NCBI RefSeq assembly: GCF_900142085.1
Contig: NZ_FQZQ01000025.1
Coordinates: 1 to 57,730, forward strand
Origin: Shimia gijangensis
GTDB taxonomy: Bacteria; Pseudomonadota; Alphaproteobacteria; Rhodobacterales; Rhodobacteraceae
Direction of reading: 5' to 3'
Length of the DNA: 57,730 bases
Shown: positions 1-10,473 of the stretch, in pieces
Position numbering within the stretch: position 1 is the first letter of the stretch
Layout: every line of letters begins with the position of its first letter
Translations under genes and position numbers: made by a program
Notes under the pieces: model-generated
What the model was told of the DNA's origin: nothing
The model's database searches: none
What the model saw: only the letters and a program-made list of their open reading frames with translations

Positions 1-114
1 CTTCTACAATCCGCGTCGCCGCCACTCAGCACTGGGCTGGAAAAGCCCCGTCGCATTCGAAAGGAAGGTGGCTTAAACGAGCACTTGGGGCGGCATCAAA
101 CCGCGACAGGTCCA
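1..114 (+). mobile_element. Right end of an IS3-type insertion sequence
   Basis: The OrfB stop codon at 76 is followed by about 38 noncoding bases ending in GACAGGTCCA (105-114). IS3-group elements commonly end in TGGACC/GGTCCA-type inverted repeats shortly after the transposase stop, so the right terminal repeat probably lies at about 99-114. The left end and target duplication are outside the window, so the boundary is an inference. Confidence 0.5.
2..76 (+). CDS. IS3-family transposase, C-terminal end only
   Basis: The window opens inside this gene. The visible 24 codons read FYNPRRRHSALGWKSPVAFE and so on, ending in TAA. The YNP-RRRHSALG-SP-FE pattern is the conserved C-terminus of the DDE integrase (OrfB) of IS3-family elements, the last part of the catalytic domain. 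The catalytic residues lie outside the window, so I cannot tell whether the element is intact. It runs towards the istA remnant that follows. Confidence 0.8.
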   Translation, partial: FYNPRRRHSALGWKSPVAFERKVA

Positions 115-1096
115 TCGAGTATCGTGAGGATATTTCTATGGGCGTAGAAATCAATTCAATTGTATTGCCAGCGGCGTCGCGGGCAAATCGAAATATTGCT
201 AAATCATCCAAATTCCACTGTGTGGCACATACTGTTCTCGGTCTCGGTGCCAACCCACCATCCTTTCGACTTTGCCTTTGTCGTTCCCTTTTCCAGGGCG
301 ACCAAAACGATCCTCAAACAGATAATGGGACACCAGCTCGGAGAACACTCGGGTTCGTTTGCGTTTACCGTCACCCATAATGCGGGCCACGGCGATCCGC
401 GTGTTGTAATAGAGAATGGAAACGGGGACGCCGCCGAAGAACGCAAACGCCGAGACATGTGCGTCACAGAATGCTTCAGTCGTCTCTGCCGGATACGCCT
501 TCAGGAAACACGCATCCGAATGGGGCAGATCCATCACCAGAAAGTGGATCTTGCGTTCTACGCCACCGATGACGGCAAGTGCCTCACCAAAGTCAGCCTG
601 AACGTGGCCCGGAGGATGTCTCAGTGGTATAAACATCTCCCGCTGACGCTGTTTGGTCGCGAAGACGTAGTCCTTCACAATCGTGATGCCGCCCTCATAA
701 CCATGCTCATCACGCAGTCCTTCAAATATCGGTTTCGACGTATGCCGCTGCTTCTTTGGAACCAGTTTTTCTGCCTCAAGGATCTGATCGATAATTCAGT
801 AAAGGCATCCAGCTTCGGGCGACGCACCGGTTGGCTGCGCCGGTATCCGGGCGGAACAGAAAACGCCAACATCTTGGAAACAGTGCGTGGGTCAATTCCC
901 AATACCCGTGCCGCTTCCCGGCCATTCAAACCATCGACTAAAACCGCGTGACGTACTCGCCCGTACAAATCCACTTGCTTCATCCCCGCCCTCTGAAAAC
1001 AGAAAGCTTATCAACGATGGAGTTTTGCTCCGGCCAACCAGACAATCTGGCCGCTTCAGTGAGCGATTACTGCACTGGCGTTCTCATTTCCTAATC
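115..1096 (-). mobile_element. Remnant of an IS21-family element
   Basis: The istA pseudogene fills most of this stretch. The roughly 110 bases between its start (983) and the acylase stop (1097) are noncoding. They contain the near-palindrome GGCCAGATTGTCTGGTTGGCC (given as its two arms at about 1032-1054) and short repeats of the kind found at IS21 left ends. The left end seems to lie immediately beside the stop codon of the downstream acylase gene. Only one end of the element is present. Confidence 0.55.
199..983 (-). pseudogene. istA: istA, IS21-family transposase (frameshifted, 3' truncated)
   Basis: Two minus-strand reading frames make one broken IstA. The N-terminal part (675-983) begins MKQVDLYGRVRHAVLVDGLN and has the helix-turn-helix region of IS21 transposases. 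The core (199-678) holds the DDE segment, with ADFGEA, HFLVMDLPHSD, FFGGVP and GRPGKGNDKGKVE. The frame changes near 793-797, where ACTGAATTATC seems to have lost one base relative to the family's usual reading. Beyond GKVE the sequence stops resembling IstA and meets a stop at 199, so the C-terminal half and istB are missing. It cannot be functional. The neighbouring IS3 end suggests a nested insertion or an IS-mediated deletion. Confidence 0.85.
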
Positions 1097-3562
1097 TCAC
1101 TGCTTTGGCACCAACCGCGTCACCCCAACAGAGGCAGCGCGCGCCAGTTCTGGGTCGAGGGACATCGGTACATATTCCCCACGGCGCCACAGTTGGGACA
1201 TGTCGTCATAAAACCGTGACAGGAAGTGCCCGGATTGCCCTGTTGAAATCACAAAGACCGAACTGTCCGGGTCCGCAAAATCATAGACGCCCCGGTAGGC
1301 CCCGGCGTGTACGTTCTGAAAGGGGTTAGGTCCAATACCACTTGTGCGTCCTCGTTGCAGGGTGTTGTCGCCGCCGCTGGTGGATTGGCGAATGTTCACG
1401 AAATACCGCAGCAATGGAACTTTGCCCAAAACCTGATGATCATGTGTGGCCTGATGGGCATCGCCCCAACGCAGGCTTTCCAGTTGGGTGCCGTATTTCT
1501 CGGAAATCCACAGCAACGCATCATCCAGCGCCAACCGGGCCATGTCTGTGCAGCTTTCGGTTGGCGCGCTTTGAATTACGTCACACCAAACACCGGCCCC
1601 ATCCACATTGCGGAAAACGCGTTCGATGAACAAAGGTTCAATATGGGTAAATTCCTCGGCGAGAGGACCCATTTCATCTTGAATCAACCTGACTTGCAGG
1701 GCGCGCAACCAAGCCGAATAGATCAGAGGTTCTGGCAAATGTTCGTTCATCTCACCGTTCCATTCCGCAAGCAACGTCAGGGCGCGCTGGCGCAGTCGCT
1801 CAGTTGATCCATCCGGTGCCGCATTGCCGGTGAACCACAAATCACCCCCTACAAGCGGTAAAAGAGAGCGTGCGGTAAAGCTGACTGTATCCAGCTGTGC
1901 CTCGACAAAGCTGTCGCGGGTATGCACTTGACGGCCTTGCATCAAACGCTGCCAGCGTTGAATGCGTTGCGTGTCGCCCCAGACGTAAGACACATGCAAG
2001 GGAAACGGACGCTCAACCATTTTGTTGTTTGTATTGCCCACAATGCCCCCAATGGGAGATCGGAACACAGGGTTTGACGCATAGGGCAGGCGGCCTTGCC
2101 ACTGGTTTTGCGCGAGCCATCCCAATGATGGCATCCGGCCTTTGCTTTGATGCTCGTCATCCCGCCGAGGCAGTGCACCAATCACTTTGAGCGCCACTGT
2201 CTCGCGGTCGGCCACCACCATGTTCTGGGCCGGAGAGATATAAGCCTCCGCGGCGTCGAGCGCGCCTTGTATGGATTTGGCATACATGATCGCGACCGCT
2301 GCACTCATCGATGTGTCACGCGCACTCAGAGCAGTCCAACCCAACGCTGCCACATGGTTTTCTGGTGTGACCGTACCAAGACTATAGTGTGATCCCGGCA
2401 AGACCGGACCGTTTTCGGTCCAGCGCAAAGTCAGAGTGACGGGTTGTTCATCGGCAATATTGATGATGGATTTGCGGGTCACAAAAGGTTCGAAGCCGCC
2501 CGGTGTGCGGTACTCCTCCGGGTTTTCGGGGTTCAGTTGTTCAATGAAGACATCCTGATCGTCGACATAGGCCGAGGTTAGCCCCCATCCAAGATCATCG
2601 CTACGCCCGGTCAAAATAGTCGGAATGCCGGGGATGGTGCCGCCGATTACACCGCCGGATGAAAGTTCCAGCCGGGTCAGATACCAGATGGCCGGGGCAC
2701 TCAGGCCCAGATGTGGATCATTGGCCAGTAAAGTGCCGCCCGATGCTGACCGGGACGGCGCGGCAGCCCATGCATTGGATGCGCCCGCCAGAGGGCGACG
2801 GGGAAAGGGCGACAAAGGATGACTGGGCAATGGGGTCGTTGCCGTGAATCGCGGTGTTTCAGGAACTAGCGCGGCATATTCAGGAAGTGAGGCCACACCA
2901 GTGCCGGGGGCTTCGGGCAGAATGTCGAGTAGTCGGTTCTCATCCGGTAAAATCAGCGAAACCCGTGCCCGCAGGACCTCTTCTTCGAGGTGGCCAGACA
3001 ATTGCAAGGCCATTAGTTTTTGAATGGCGATGGAATCTGCGGGCTGCCAAGGCGCAATTGCGTTGGGAAACAGGAACATCTCGGGTGCACCCCGGCCCAG
3101 AGAGTCGCGGTTGATCTCGTCAATGCGGGTGTTTACCCCGTTGGAATAGGCGCGCAAAGCCGCCGTGGTCCGCTCATCCTGATGCTGTACCGATTGCACA
3201 GCGAGGGTGAAAAAGTCGAGCCGGCGCAGCAGTTTGTCAATCGGTAGTGTGCTGGTGCCGAACACTTCTGAAAGGCGGCCTTGGGCCGTGCGGCGCAGGG
3301 TGACCATTTGCCAAAGCCTGTCCTGCGCATGCGCATATCCCAGCGCAAAAAACACATCCGCATCCGACTCGCCAAAAATATGAGGCACATTGGCGTTGTC
3401 GCGCACGATTTCAACCGGCGCTGAAACCCCATTTGACCGCAGAGTCTTGTCGTATTCCGGCAGCGAACGCGATGCCAGAAAATAGATAAGAGTCATAGCC
3501 AGCAAAGCTATAACCAACATTGCGCCAGCAATGCGCAACAACCATTGAATAAACAACCCCAT
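1097..3562 (-). CDS. Penicillin acylase family protein (Ntn hydrolase)
   Basis: An 821-residue precursor of the penicillin/acyl-homoserine-lactone acylase family, which hydrolyses amide bonds after autocleavage into two chains. An N-terminal hydrophobic segment (residues 5-30) is a signal anchor or signal peptide, so it acts in the periplasm. The small-chain region (45-200) precedes a linker. Ser262 in GASNAW is the expected N-terminal nucleophile of the large chain, followed by LLANDPHLGL and GRSDDLGWGLTSAYVDDQD, typical of the family. Length matches the family. The true substrate (N-acyl lactone, beta-lactam or other amide) cannot be read from sequence. The IS21 remnant lies just past the stop and leaves the gene intact. 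Confidence 0.88.
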   Translation of the reverse strand: MGLFIQWLLRIAGAMLVIALLAMTLIYFLASRSLPEYDKTLRSNGVSAPVEIVRDNANVPHIFGESDADVFFALGYAHAQDRLWQMVTLRRTAQGRLSEVFGTSTLPIDKLLRRLDFFTLAVQSVQHQDERTTAALRAYSNGVNTRIDEINRDSLGRGAPEMFLFPNAIAPWQPADSIAIQKLMALQLSGHLEEEVLRARVSLILPDENRLLDILPEAPGTGVASLPEYAALVPETPRFTATTPLPSHPLSPFPRRPLAGASNAWAAAPSRSASGGTLLANDPHLGLSAPAIWYLTRLELSSGGVIGGTIPGIPTILTGRSDDLGWGLTSAYVDDQDVFIEQLNPENPEEYRTPGGFEPFVTRKSIINIADEQPVTLTLRWTENGPVLPGSHYSLGTVTPENHVAALGWTALSARDTSMSAAVAIMYAKSIQGALDAAEAYISPAQNMVVADRETVALKVIGALPRRDDEHQSKGRMPSLGWLAQNQWQGRLPYASNPVFRSPIGGIVGNTNNKMVERPFPLHVSYVWGDTQRIQRWQRLMQGRQVHTRDSFVEAQLDTVSFTARSLLPLVGGDLWFTGNAAPDGSTERLRQRALTLLAEWNGEMNEHLPEPLIYSAWLRALQVRLIQDEMGPLAEEFTHIEPLFIERVFRNVDGAGVWCDVIQSAPTESCTDMARLALDDALLWISEKYGTQLESLRWGDAHQATHDHQVLGKVPLLRYFVNIRQSTSGGDNTLQRGRTSGIGPNPFQNVHAGAYRGVYDFADPDSSVFVISTGQSGHFLSRFYDDMSQLWRRGEYVPMSLDPELARAASVGVTRLVPKQ

Positions 3563-3642
3563 GCGAATCCCGGATTACCTCTTGCCAACTGCCTCTCAGG
3601 ACAGGACAAACACTACGACGATTGGAAGCAAGGGAAAAGCAG

Positions 3643-4515
3643 ATGGCGAAAATTGCATTCTTAGGGCTAGGTGTGATGGGATACCCGATGGCGGGACACC
3701 TGACAAAGGCTGGGCATGAGGTCACAGTCTACAACCGCACAGCGGCCAAATCCGAAGCCTGGGTAAAGGAATTTGGCGGGGCTATGGGGCTCACGCCGGC
3801 CGAGGCCGCGCAAGGAGCTGACTTCGTTATGGCATGTGTCGGTAACGATGATGACCTGCGGGGCGTTTGCACAGGACCTGATGGTGCATTTCAAGGCATG
3901 ACCAGAGGCGCGACCTTTGTGGATCACACCACCGTGTCAGCCAAAGTCACAAGCGAGCTTTACGCCGCGGGCAAAGATCTGGGTATAGCCTTTGTCGATG
4001 CGCCAATCTCAGGCGGGCAGGCAGGGGCGGAAAACGGCGTTTTGTCCGTGATGTGTGGAGGTGACGCGGCAGCCTATGATGCCGCAGAGCCGATTATTGA
4101 TGCCTATGCTCGGATTTGCCGTCGTATTGGTAATAGTGGTGCTGGTCAAATGACCAAGATGTGCAACCAGATTGCGATTGCCGGGTTGGTTCAGGGCCTG
4201 TCTGAAGCGCTGCATTTCGCGAACAAGGCGGGTCTAGACGGGCGCGCAGTGGTCGAGGTGATCTCGCAAGGGGCTGCGGGCAGCTGGCAAATGGCGAACC
4301 GCTATGAAACCATGATCGATGACCATTTTGAGCACGGGTTTGCGGTGGACTGGATGCGCAAGGATTTGGATATTTGCCTGTCGACAGCCAATGAAACCGG
4401 AGCCAGCCTGCCAGTGACAGCATTAGTCGATCAGTTCTACAAGGACGTCCAAAACATGGGCGGTGGACGTTGGGACACATCAAGTCTGTTTAAGCGCCTG
4501 CAAAACCTGTCGTAG
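3643..4515 (+). CDS. NAD(P)-dependent beta-hydroxyacid dehydrogenase
   Basis: A 290-residue member of the 3-hydroxyisobutyrate/tartronate-semialdehyde reductase family, which oxidises or reduces short beta-hydroxyacids. The start at 3643 gives MAKIAFLGLGVMG with AGGGA eight bases upstream; an in-frame ATG at 3622 is less likely. The Rossmann motif GLGVMG is at residues 8-13, the substrate-loop motif DAPISGG is near residue 124, and the catalytic lysine lies in GAGQMTKMCNQ. The C-terminal helical domain is complete. Neighbours give no pathway clue, so the substrate is open. A strong terminator follows. Confidence 0.9.
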   Translation: MAKIAFLGLGVMGYPMAGHLTKAGHEVTVYNRTAAKSEAWVKEFGGAMGLTPAEAAQGADFVMACVGNDDDLRGVCTGPDGAFQGMTRGATFVDHTTVSAKVTSELYAAGKDLGIAFVDAPISGGQAGAENGVLSVMCGGDAAAYDAAEPIIDAYARICRRIGNSGAGQMTKMCNQIAIAGLVQGLSEALHFANKAGLDGRAVVEVISQGAAGSWQMANRYETMIDDHFEHGFAVDWMRKDLDICLSTANETGASLPVTALVDQFYKDVQNMGGGRWDTSSLFKRLQNLS

Positions 4516-4532
4516 GCAAACAGTCAAAGACA

Positions 4533-4569
4533 GAAAAGGCGCCTGCTTTTGGAAGCGGCGCCTTTTTTG
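4533..4569 (+). terminator. Intrinsic terminator after the dehydrogenase
   Basis: AAAAGGCGCC and GGCGCCTTTTTT form a GC-rich stem followed by a T-run, 18 bases past the stop at 4515. It also serves the converging SYLF gene, though the T-run is on the plus strand. Confidence 0.85.
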
Positions 4570-4597
4570 TGCAGTTTTCCCGTCAGGCATGATGCCT

Positions 4598-5158
4598 TTA
4601 CGGAATAATACGGGTGTACTTTGTGCCTTCCAGCGTTGCTCCAACATGCAAGCCTGCCTGGCCAAACACCACAGCGATGACCGGTGCCAATGACGTGGTG
4701 GTGTCAATCTCAAGAGTCTGACCTTCGTCGATAGCCGCATATTTCAAATCTGCACCTGCCGCCCAGCCGTTTGAACGACGAAACTCAGCCAATGCGCCTT
4801 CGGTCATGAAGAACAGAACATGCGCATGTTGTGAGGCACCAATCTGAAACCCAAAGCTGCCTTTGGTGGCAGAGTAGTAATCAACTGTCACGTCGTTGAC
4901 GCGCAACGCCCCCCGGCCGTAACCGCCGCCAACACCAAAGCCTGCTTCGGTGATCAATGGCATGACCAGAATGCCATTGGCCTTTGCCTCAAGATTGCGT
5001 GCATTTGGGTGGTTGCTGTAAAGATATTTCAGTGTGTTATCGACGCGTGCGTCAATTTCCGCGGCTCCATTGCTGCCCACACCATTGCCGCATGCGGCCG
5101 TCATGCCGGCACCAGCAAGGGCTGCCAGTGTGAAACTGCGTCTGTTCATCATGTCCAT
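4598..5158 (-). CDS. SYLF/YSC84-domain lipoprotein
   Basis: A 186-residue exported protein. The N-terminus MDMMNRRSFTLAALAGAG has a twin-arginine-like pair and a lipobox-like MTAAC, so it is probably an anchored lipoprotein. The mature part matches the YSC84/SYLF lipid-binding family: ANGILVMP, EAGFGVGGGYGRGAL, DYYSATKGSFGFQIGAS and the C-terminal VFGQAGLHVGATLEGTKYT. Bacterial members are thought to bind membrane lipid, but their physiological role is poorly known. It stands alone between convergent and co-directional neighbours. Confidence 0.85.
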   Translation of the reverse strand: MDMMNRRSFTLAALAGAGMTAACGNGVGSNGAAEIDARVDNTLKYLYSNHPNARNLEAKANGILVMPLITEAGFGVGGGYGRGALRVNDVTVDYYSATKGSFGFQIGASQHAHVLFFMTEGALAEFRRSNGWAAGADLKYAAIDEGQTLEIDTTTSLAPVIAVVFGQAGLHVGATLEGTKYTRIIP

Positions 5159-5269
5159 GATTGTTGCCTGTATTTGTTTTCTTTGCGATACCGCCGGTTT
5201 TCCGGTCGTTGGCCAAGACTATAGGGGCAGTGGTACGCACTGTCACTAGCCGCTTTGGGGTTCGGCGAC

Positions 5270-6322
<1,053 letters not shown>

Positions 6323-6384
6323 TCAAGGCTAGGAATTGCCGCAGAGCCGCGTTATGTGGGGTGGAAACGAAAAGGGCTTTGGCA

Positions 6385-6909
6385 GTGGATTGGCACAGTA
6401 CCGTCTTTGAACTCATTGATATGCGCAGTTTCTCGAACCTTTGGTTCTGGATCGCGCTTGCTGTTATGTGGTCTTCAACCAGTCACTGGGTGCTAGGTGT
6501 GCCCTTTGACATGGTTCAGCGGGCACGCCGCGCGGGCGGGCAGACAGAAATTGATCTTGAGGATCTGGTGCGCATCAATACCAACCGGCTTTTGTACATC
6601 GGCAGAGTCTCGGGGTCGTGGATTTTAGCGCTGGCTTGTTTTGTGCTGGCCGGTCTCGCCGTGGTGGGATTCGGCTATGGCATTGAGTTTGCTCAAGCCG
6701 TGTTTTTGTTGATGTTCCCAATGTCACTTGTTGGATTGATGAGCCTGTCCACAGCAGCCAAAATTCAGGCCGAAGAAGCCAGTGGCGAATTGCTGCGCAA
6801 ACGTCTGACGCGGCATCGGATTTGGGTTCAGATGATCGGGATGGTTTCAATTTTTGTAACCTCGCTCTGGGGTATGTATCAGAACTTTCAATCCTCGCCT
6901 TTGGGCTAA
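6385..6909 (+). CDS. Conserved membrane protein, Roseobacter-type
   Basis: A 174-residue protein with three or four hydrophobic segments: FWIALAVMWSSTSHWVLGV near the N-terminus, ILALACFVLAGLAVVGFGYG, AVFLLMFPMSLVGLMSL and IGMVSIFVTSLWG. The GTG at 6385 is preceded by AGGG at a suitable distance and gives the usual VDWHSTVFELIDMRSFSN start; a GTG at 6361 is also in frame. I recall homologues labelled as a component of a SufBCD complex in Rhodobacterales annotations, but nothing in this sequence shows such a function. It lies 12 bases before mfd and may be co-transcribed with it. Confidence 0.75.
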   Translation: MDWHSTVFELIDMRSFSNLWFWIALAVMWSSTSHWVLGVPFDMVQRARRAGGQTEIDLEDLVRINTNRLLYIGRVSGSWILALACFVLAGLAVVGFGYGIEFAQAVFLLMFPMSLVGLMSLSTAAKIQAEEASGELLRKRLTRHRIWVQMIGMVSIFVTSLWGMYQNFQSSPLG

Positions 6910-6921
6910 GGTATTCTGGCG

Positions 6922-9900
6922 ATGACGAAAGTAACCAAAATCACCGTTGGTGGTGCCCCCGAAGGCTACGACGCCCGGCTTATCCTGAACGAGGTCGCAA
7001 AATCCGGCGCTCCACTGGTGCATATTGCGCGTGACGACAAACGTCTGGCGGCCTTGCGTTCCGCAATTGCGTTTTTTCAGCCTGATATGCCGGTGATCAC
7101 CTTTCCAGGCTGGGATTGTTTGCCTTATGATCGGGTGTCGCCCAATGCGGATGTTTCAGCCACGCGCATGGCAACTTTGGCTGGTCTGGTGCATCAAATG
7201 CCGCCGCAGTTTGTGCTGCTGACGACGTTAAACGCGGCCACACAGCGGGTTCCGGCCCGCGAAGTGCTACAAGAAGCGGCCTTTAAGGCGCGGGTCAACT
7301 ATCAGATTGACGAAGCCGCCTTGCGAGCCTTTCTAGTGCGAATGGGCTTTACCCAAGCACCAACTGTGATGGAACCCGGCGATTATGCGATCCGGGGCGG
7401 GATCATTGATGTTTTTCCGCCGGGTGACAGTGGTCCTGTACGTCTAGACTTGTTTGGTGATGTTCTGGACGGTGCACGCCGGTTTGATCCAATTACGCAA
7501 CGCACCACTGAAAAACTCGACGAGGTTGAACTGGCTCCGGTTTCCGAAGTTATTCTGGATGAGGCGGCCATCACCCGGTTTCGCCAGAACTATCGCATCG
7601 AATTTGGGGCGGCGGGAACGGATGATCCGCTGTATGAGGCGGTTAGTGCGGGGCGCAAACATCAGGGGGTCGAACATTGGATGCCGTTCTTTCATGATCG
7701 GTTGGAAACTCTGTTTGACTACCTTCCAGAAGCCACAATTTCTGTGGATGATCAGATAGATGCTGCACGCCTCTCACGTTGGGAGGTTGTGCAGGACCAA
7801 TATGAAACACGGCACCATGTATTGGCTCAGAAAACCCGGATCGATACGGTTTATAAACCCATTCCACCGGACTTGCTGTATTTAGATGACGCCGCTTGGA
7901 ACAAGGCCATTGAAGATCGTCGGATCCTCAATTTCAAACCATTGCCACAGGCAAGCGGTTCGGGTGTGATTGATGCGGGTGGCCGTATCGGACGCAATTT
8001 TTCGCCGGAAAGACAGCAGGAAAGTGTAAGCCTTTTTGGCGCTTTAGCCGATCACATCAAAACACGTATGCAAGATGGTCCCGTGCTGGTTGCGAGTTAT
8101 TCGGAAGGTGCACGTGAACGGCTCAGCGGGCTGATCGAAGACGAAGGATTGGCAGAAACTGTTGCTATCACCGATGCTACGCGGATCGGTAAATCCGGTC
8201 TTTATCTGGCGGTTTGGGCACTGGAGCATGGGTTTGTCACCCCCGATATGACCGTTATCTCGGAGCAAGATGTTCTTGGAGATCGTCTGATCCGGGCGCC
8301 ACAAAAAAAACGCCGCGCCGAAAACTTTCTGACCGAAACGCAATCCTTGTCGCCCGGTGATCTGGTGGTGCATGTTGATCATGGGATTGGCCGGTACCAC
8401 GGGCTTGAGGTGATCACGGCAGCTGGGGCTGCGCACGAGTGTATCAGTCTGGAGTATGCCGAAAAATCAAGACTTTACCTTCCGGTTGAAAACATCGAAC
8501 TGCTGTCAAAATACGGCCACGATGAGGGCCTTTTGGATCGGCTTGGTGGGGGTACATGGCAGGCCAAAAAAGCCAAACTCAAAGAGCGTATTCGCGAGAT
8601 GGCGGACCGGCTTATTCGGGTGGCTGCGGAACGCGCATTACGAACCGCACCCCGGTTGGAAGCTCAACATCACGCATGGGAAGAGTTCAGCGCGCGGTTC
8701 CCATATCAGGAAACCGACGATCAGTTAAGCACCATTGAGGATGTTATTGGCGATCTGGGCTCAGGTCAGCCAATGGACCGGTTGGTTTGCGGTGATGTGG
8801 GCTTTGGCAAAACCGAAGTCGCCATGCGCGCGGCTTTTGTGGCGGCGATGTCCGGCGTTCAGGTTGCCGTGATCGCGCCCACCACACTATTGGCGCGCCA
8901 GCACACAAAGAGCTTTATCGAGCGATTTCGCGGATTTCCGATGGAAGTCAGAAGCTTATCTCGTTTTGTGAGTGCAAAAGAAGCAGAAAAAACCCGCGAT
9001 GGTATGGCGCGGGGAACTGTAGACATCGTGATTGGCACCCATGCGCTTTTGGCCAAAAATACCCGATTTAAGAACCTTGGGTTGTTGGTGATCGACGAGG
9101 AGCAGCACTTTGGTGTGGCTCACAAAGAACGGTTGAAGCAGATGCGTTCGGATGTGCATGTGTTGACGCTGACAGCCACACCCATTCCACGGACGTTGCA
9201 ATTATCTCTCTCTGGCGTGCGTGACTTGTCTATCATCGGTACGCCGCCCGTCGACCGTCTGGCGATCCGCACCTATGTATCCGAGTTTGACGCAGTCACC
9301 ATCCGTGAAGCTCTCTTACGTGAGCATTACCGGGGCGGACAGTCGTTTTATGTGGTGCCGCGCATCAGTGATCTGCGCGAAATCGAAGAGTTTCTGGCCA
9401 ATCAGGTGCCCGAGGTCAGCGTTGTCATCGCCCACGGCCAGATGGCCGCCGGTGAACTGGATGACCGGATGAACGCCTTTTATGACGGCAAGTTCGATGT
9501 GTTGCTGGCGACCACCATTGTGGAGTCGGGGTTGGATATTCCCACGGCTAACACCATGGTTGTGCATCGCGCTGATATGTTTGGCCTGTCGCAGCTTTAC
9601 CAAATCCGGGGGCGCGTGGGGCGCTCAAAAACCCGTGCTTATGCTTACCTTACCACTAAGCCCCGAATGCGTCTGACCCCAGCGGCCGAGAAACGGTTGC
9701 GGGTTCTGGGGTCACTTGACACACTTGGGGCAGGGTTCACATTGGCCAGTCAGGATCTAGATATCCGGGGTGCAGGCAATCTTTTGGGTGAAGAGCAATC
9801 CGGCCAGATGCGGGATGTAGGCTATGAACTGTACCAATCTATGCTGGAAGAGGCGATTGCCAAGATCAAAGCGGGTGAACTGCAAGGACTGACGGACGCA

Positions 9901-10389
9901 GATGACCAATGGGCTCCGCAAATCAATCTTGGCGTGCCAGTTCTGATTCCGGAAAACTATGTGCCAGATCTGGACGTGCGGCTGGGACTCTATCGCCGCT
10001 TAAGTGGGTTGCACACCAAGGTCGAATTGGAAGGTTTTGCCGCAGAGCTGATCGACCGATTTGGAAAATTACCAAAAGAAGTCAATACACTGCTCTTGGT
10101 TGTCCGGATCAAGGACATGTGCAAACGGGCCGGTATCGCCAAGATGGACGGCGGCCCAAAGGGCGCGACTATTCAGTTCCACAACGACAAGTTTGCCTCG
10201 CCAGCTGGTCTGGTTGAATTCATTCAGGACCAGCGCGGATTGGCCAAGGTGCGCGACAATAAAATCGTTGTGCGCCGTGATTGGAAGAAAGAAAGCGACA
10301 AGATAAAGGGGGCCTTTGGTATCGCACGTGATTTGACGGCCAAGGTTGTTGCTGAAAAGAAAAAGACGCGAGCAACTCGCAAAAGTTGA
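6922..10389 (+). CDS. mfd: Transcription-repair coupling factor Mfd
   Basis: A 1155-residue SF2 translocase that removes RNA polymerase stalled at DNA lesions and recruits UvrA. The UvrB-like N-terminal module includes FPGWDCLPYDR and EPGDYAIRGGIIDVFPPG. The RNAP-interaction (CarD-like) domain starts near residue 477 with SPGDLVVHVDHGIGRYHGLE. Walker A is CGDVGFGKTE (about 620), the DEEQ box is VIDEEQHFG (about 724), and TATPIPRTL and the RGRVGRS arginine-finger region follow. The C-terminal TRCF domain is complete and the tail is lysine-rich. Length is normal. Confidence 0.97.
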   Translation: MTKVTKITVGGAPEGYDARLILNEVAKSGAPLVHIARDDKRLAALRSAIAFFQPDMPVITFPGWDCLPYDRVSPNADVSATRMATLAGLVHQMPPQFVLLTTLNAATQRVPAREVLQEAAFKARVNYQIDEAALRAFLVRMGFTQAPTVMEPGDYAIRGGIIDVFPPGDSGPVRLDLFGDVLDGARRFDPITQRTTEKLDEVELAPVSEVILDEAAITRFRQNYRIEFGAAGTDDPLYEAVSAGRKHQGVEHWMPFFHDRLETLFDYLPEATISVDDQIDAARLSRWEVVQDQYETRHHVLAQKTRIDTVYKPIPPDLLYLDDAAWNKAIEDRRILNFKPLPQASGSGVIDAGGRIGRNFSPERQQESVSLFGALADHIKTRMQDGPVLVASYSEGARERLSGLIEDEGLAETVAITDATRIGKSGLYLAVWALEHGFVTPDMTVISEQDVLGDRLIRAPQKKRRAENFLTETQSLSPGDLVVHVDHGIGRYHGLEVITAAGAAHECISLEYAEKSRLYLPVENIELLSKYGHDEGLLDRLGGGTWQAKKAKLKERIREMADRLIRVAAERALRTAPRLEAQHHAWEEFSARFPYQETDDQLSTIEDVIGDLGSGQPMDRLVCGDVGFGKTEVAMRAAFVAAMSGVQVAVIAPTTLLARQHTKSFIERFRGFPMEVRSLSRFVSAKEAEKTRDGMARGTVDIVIGTHALLAKNTRFKNLGLLVIDEEQHFGVAHKERLKQMRSDVHVLTLTATPIPRTLQLSLSGVRDLSIIGTPPVDRLAIRTYVSEFDAVTIREALLREHYRGGQSFYVVPRISDLREIEEFLANQVPEVSVVIAHGQMAAGELDDRMNAFYDGKFDVLLATTIVESGLDIPTANTMVVHRADMFGLSQLYQIRGRVGRSKTRAYAYLTTKPRMRLTPAAEKRLRVLGSLDTLGAGFTLASQDLDIRGAGNLLGEEQSGQMRDVGYELYQSMLEEAIAKIKAGELQGLTDADDQWAPQINLGVPVLIPENYVPDLDVRLGLYRRLSGLHTKVELEGFAAELIDRFGKLPKEVNTLLLVVRIKDMCKRAGIAKMDGGPKGATIQFHNDKFASPAGLVEFIQDQRGLAKVRDNKIVVRRDWKKESDKIKGAFGIARDLTAKVVAEKKKTRATRKS

Positions 10390-10473
10390 CTTGGGGTAAG
10401 GTGATCCTATCTTGCCAGATTGGGCCGTAGAGGCCTACAGTCGCATATTGTTTAGTCAACTGGACCAGCTGTC

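Noticed and set aside
160..951. 263-codon plus-strand frame
   Set aside because: It lies opposite the istA remnant, whose minus-strand translation clearly matches IS21 transposase; the plus frame has no recognisable motif.
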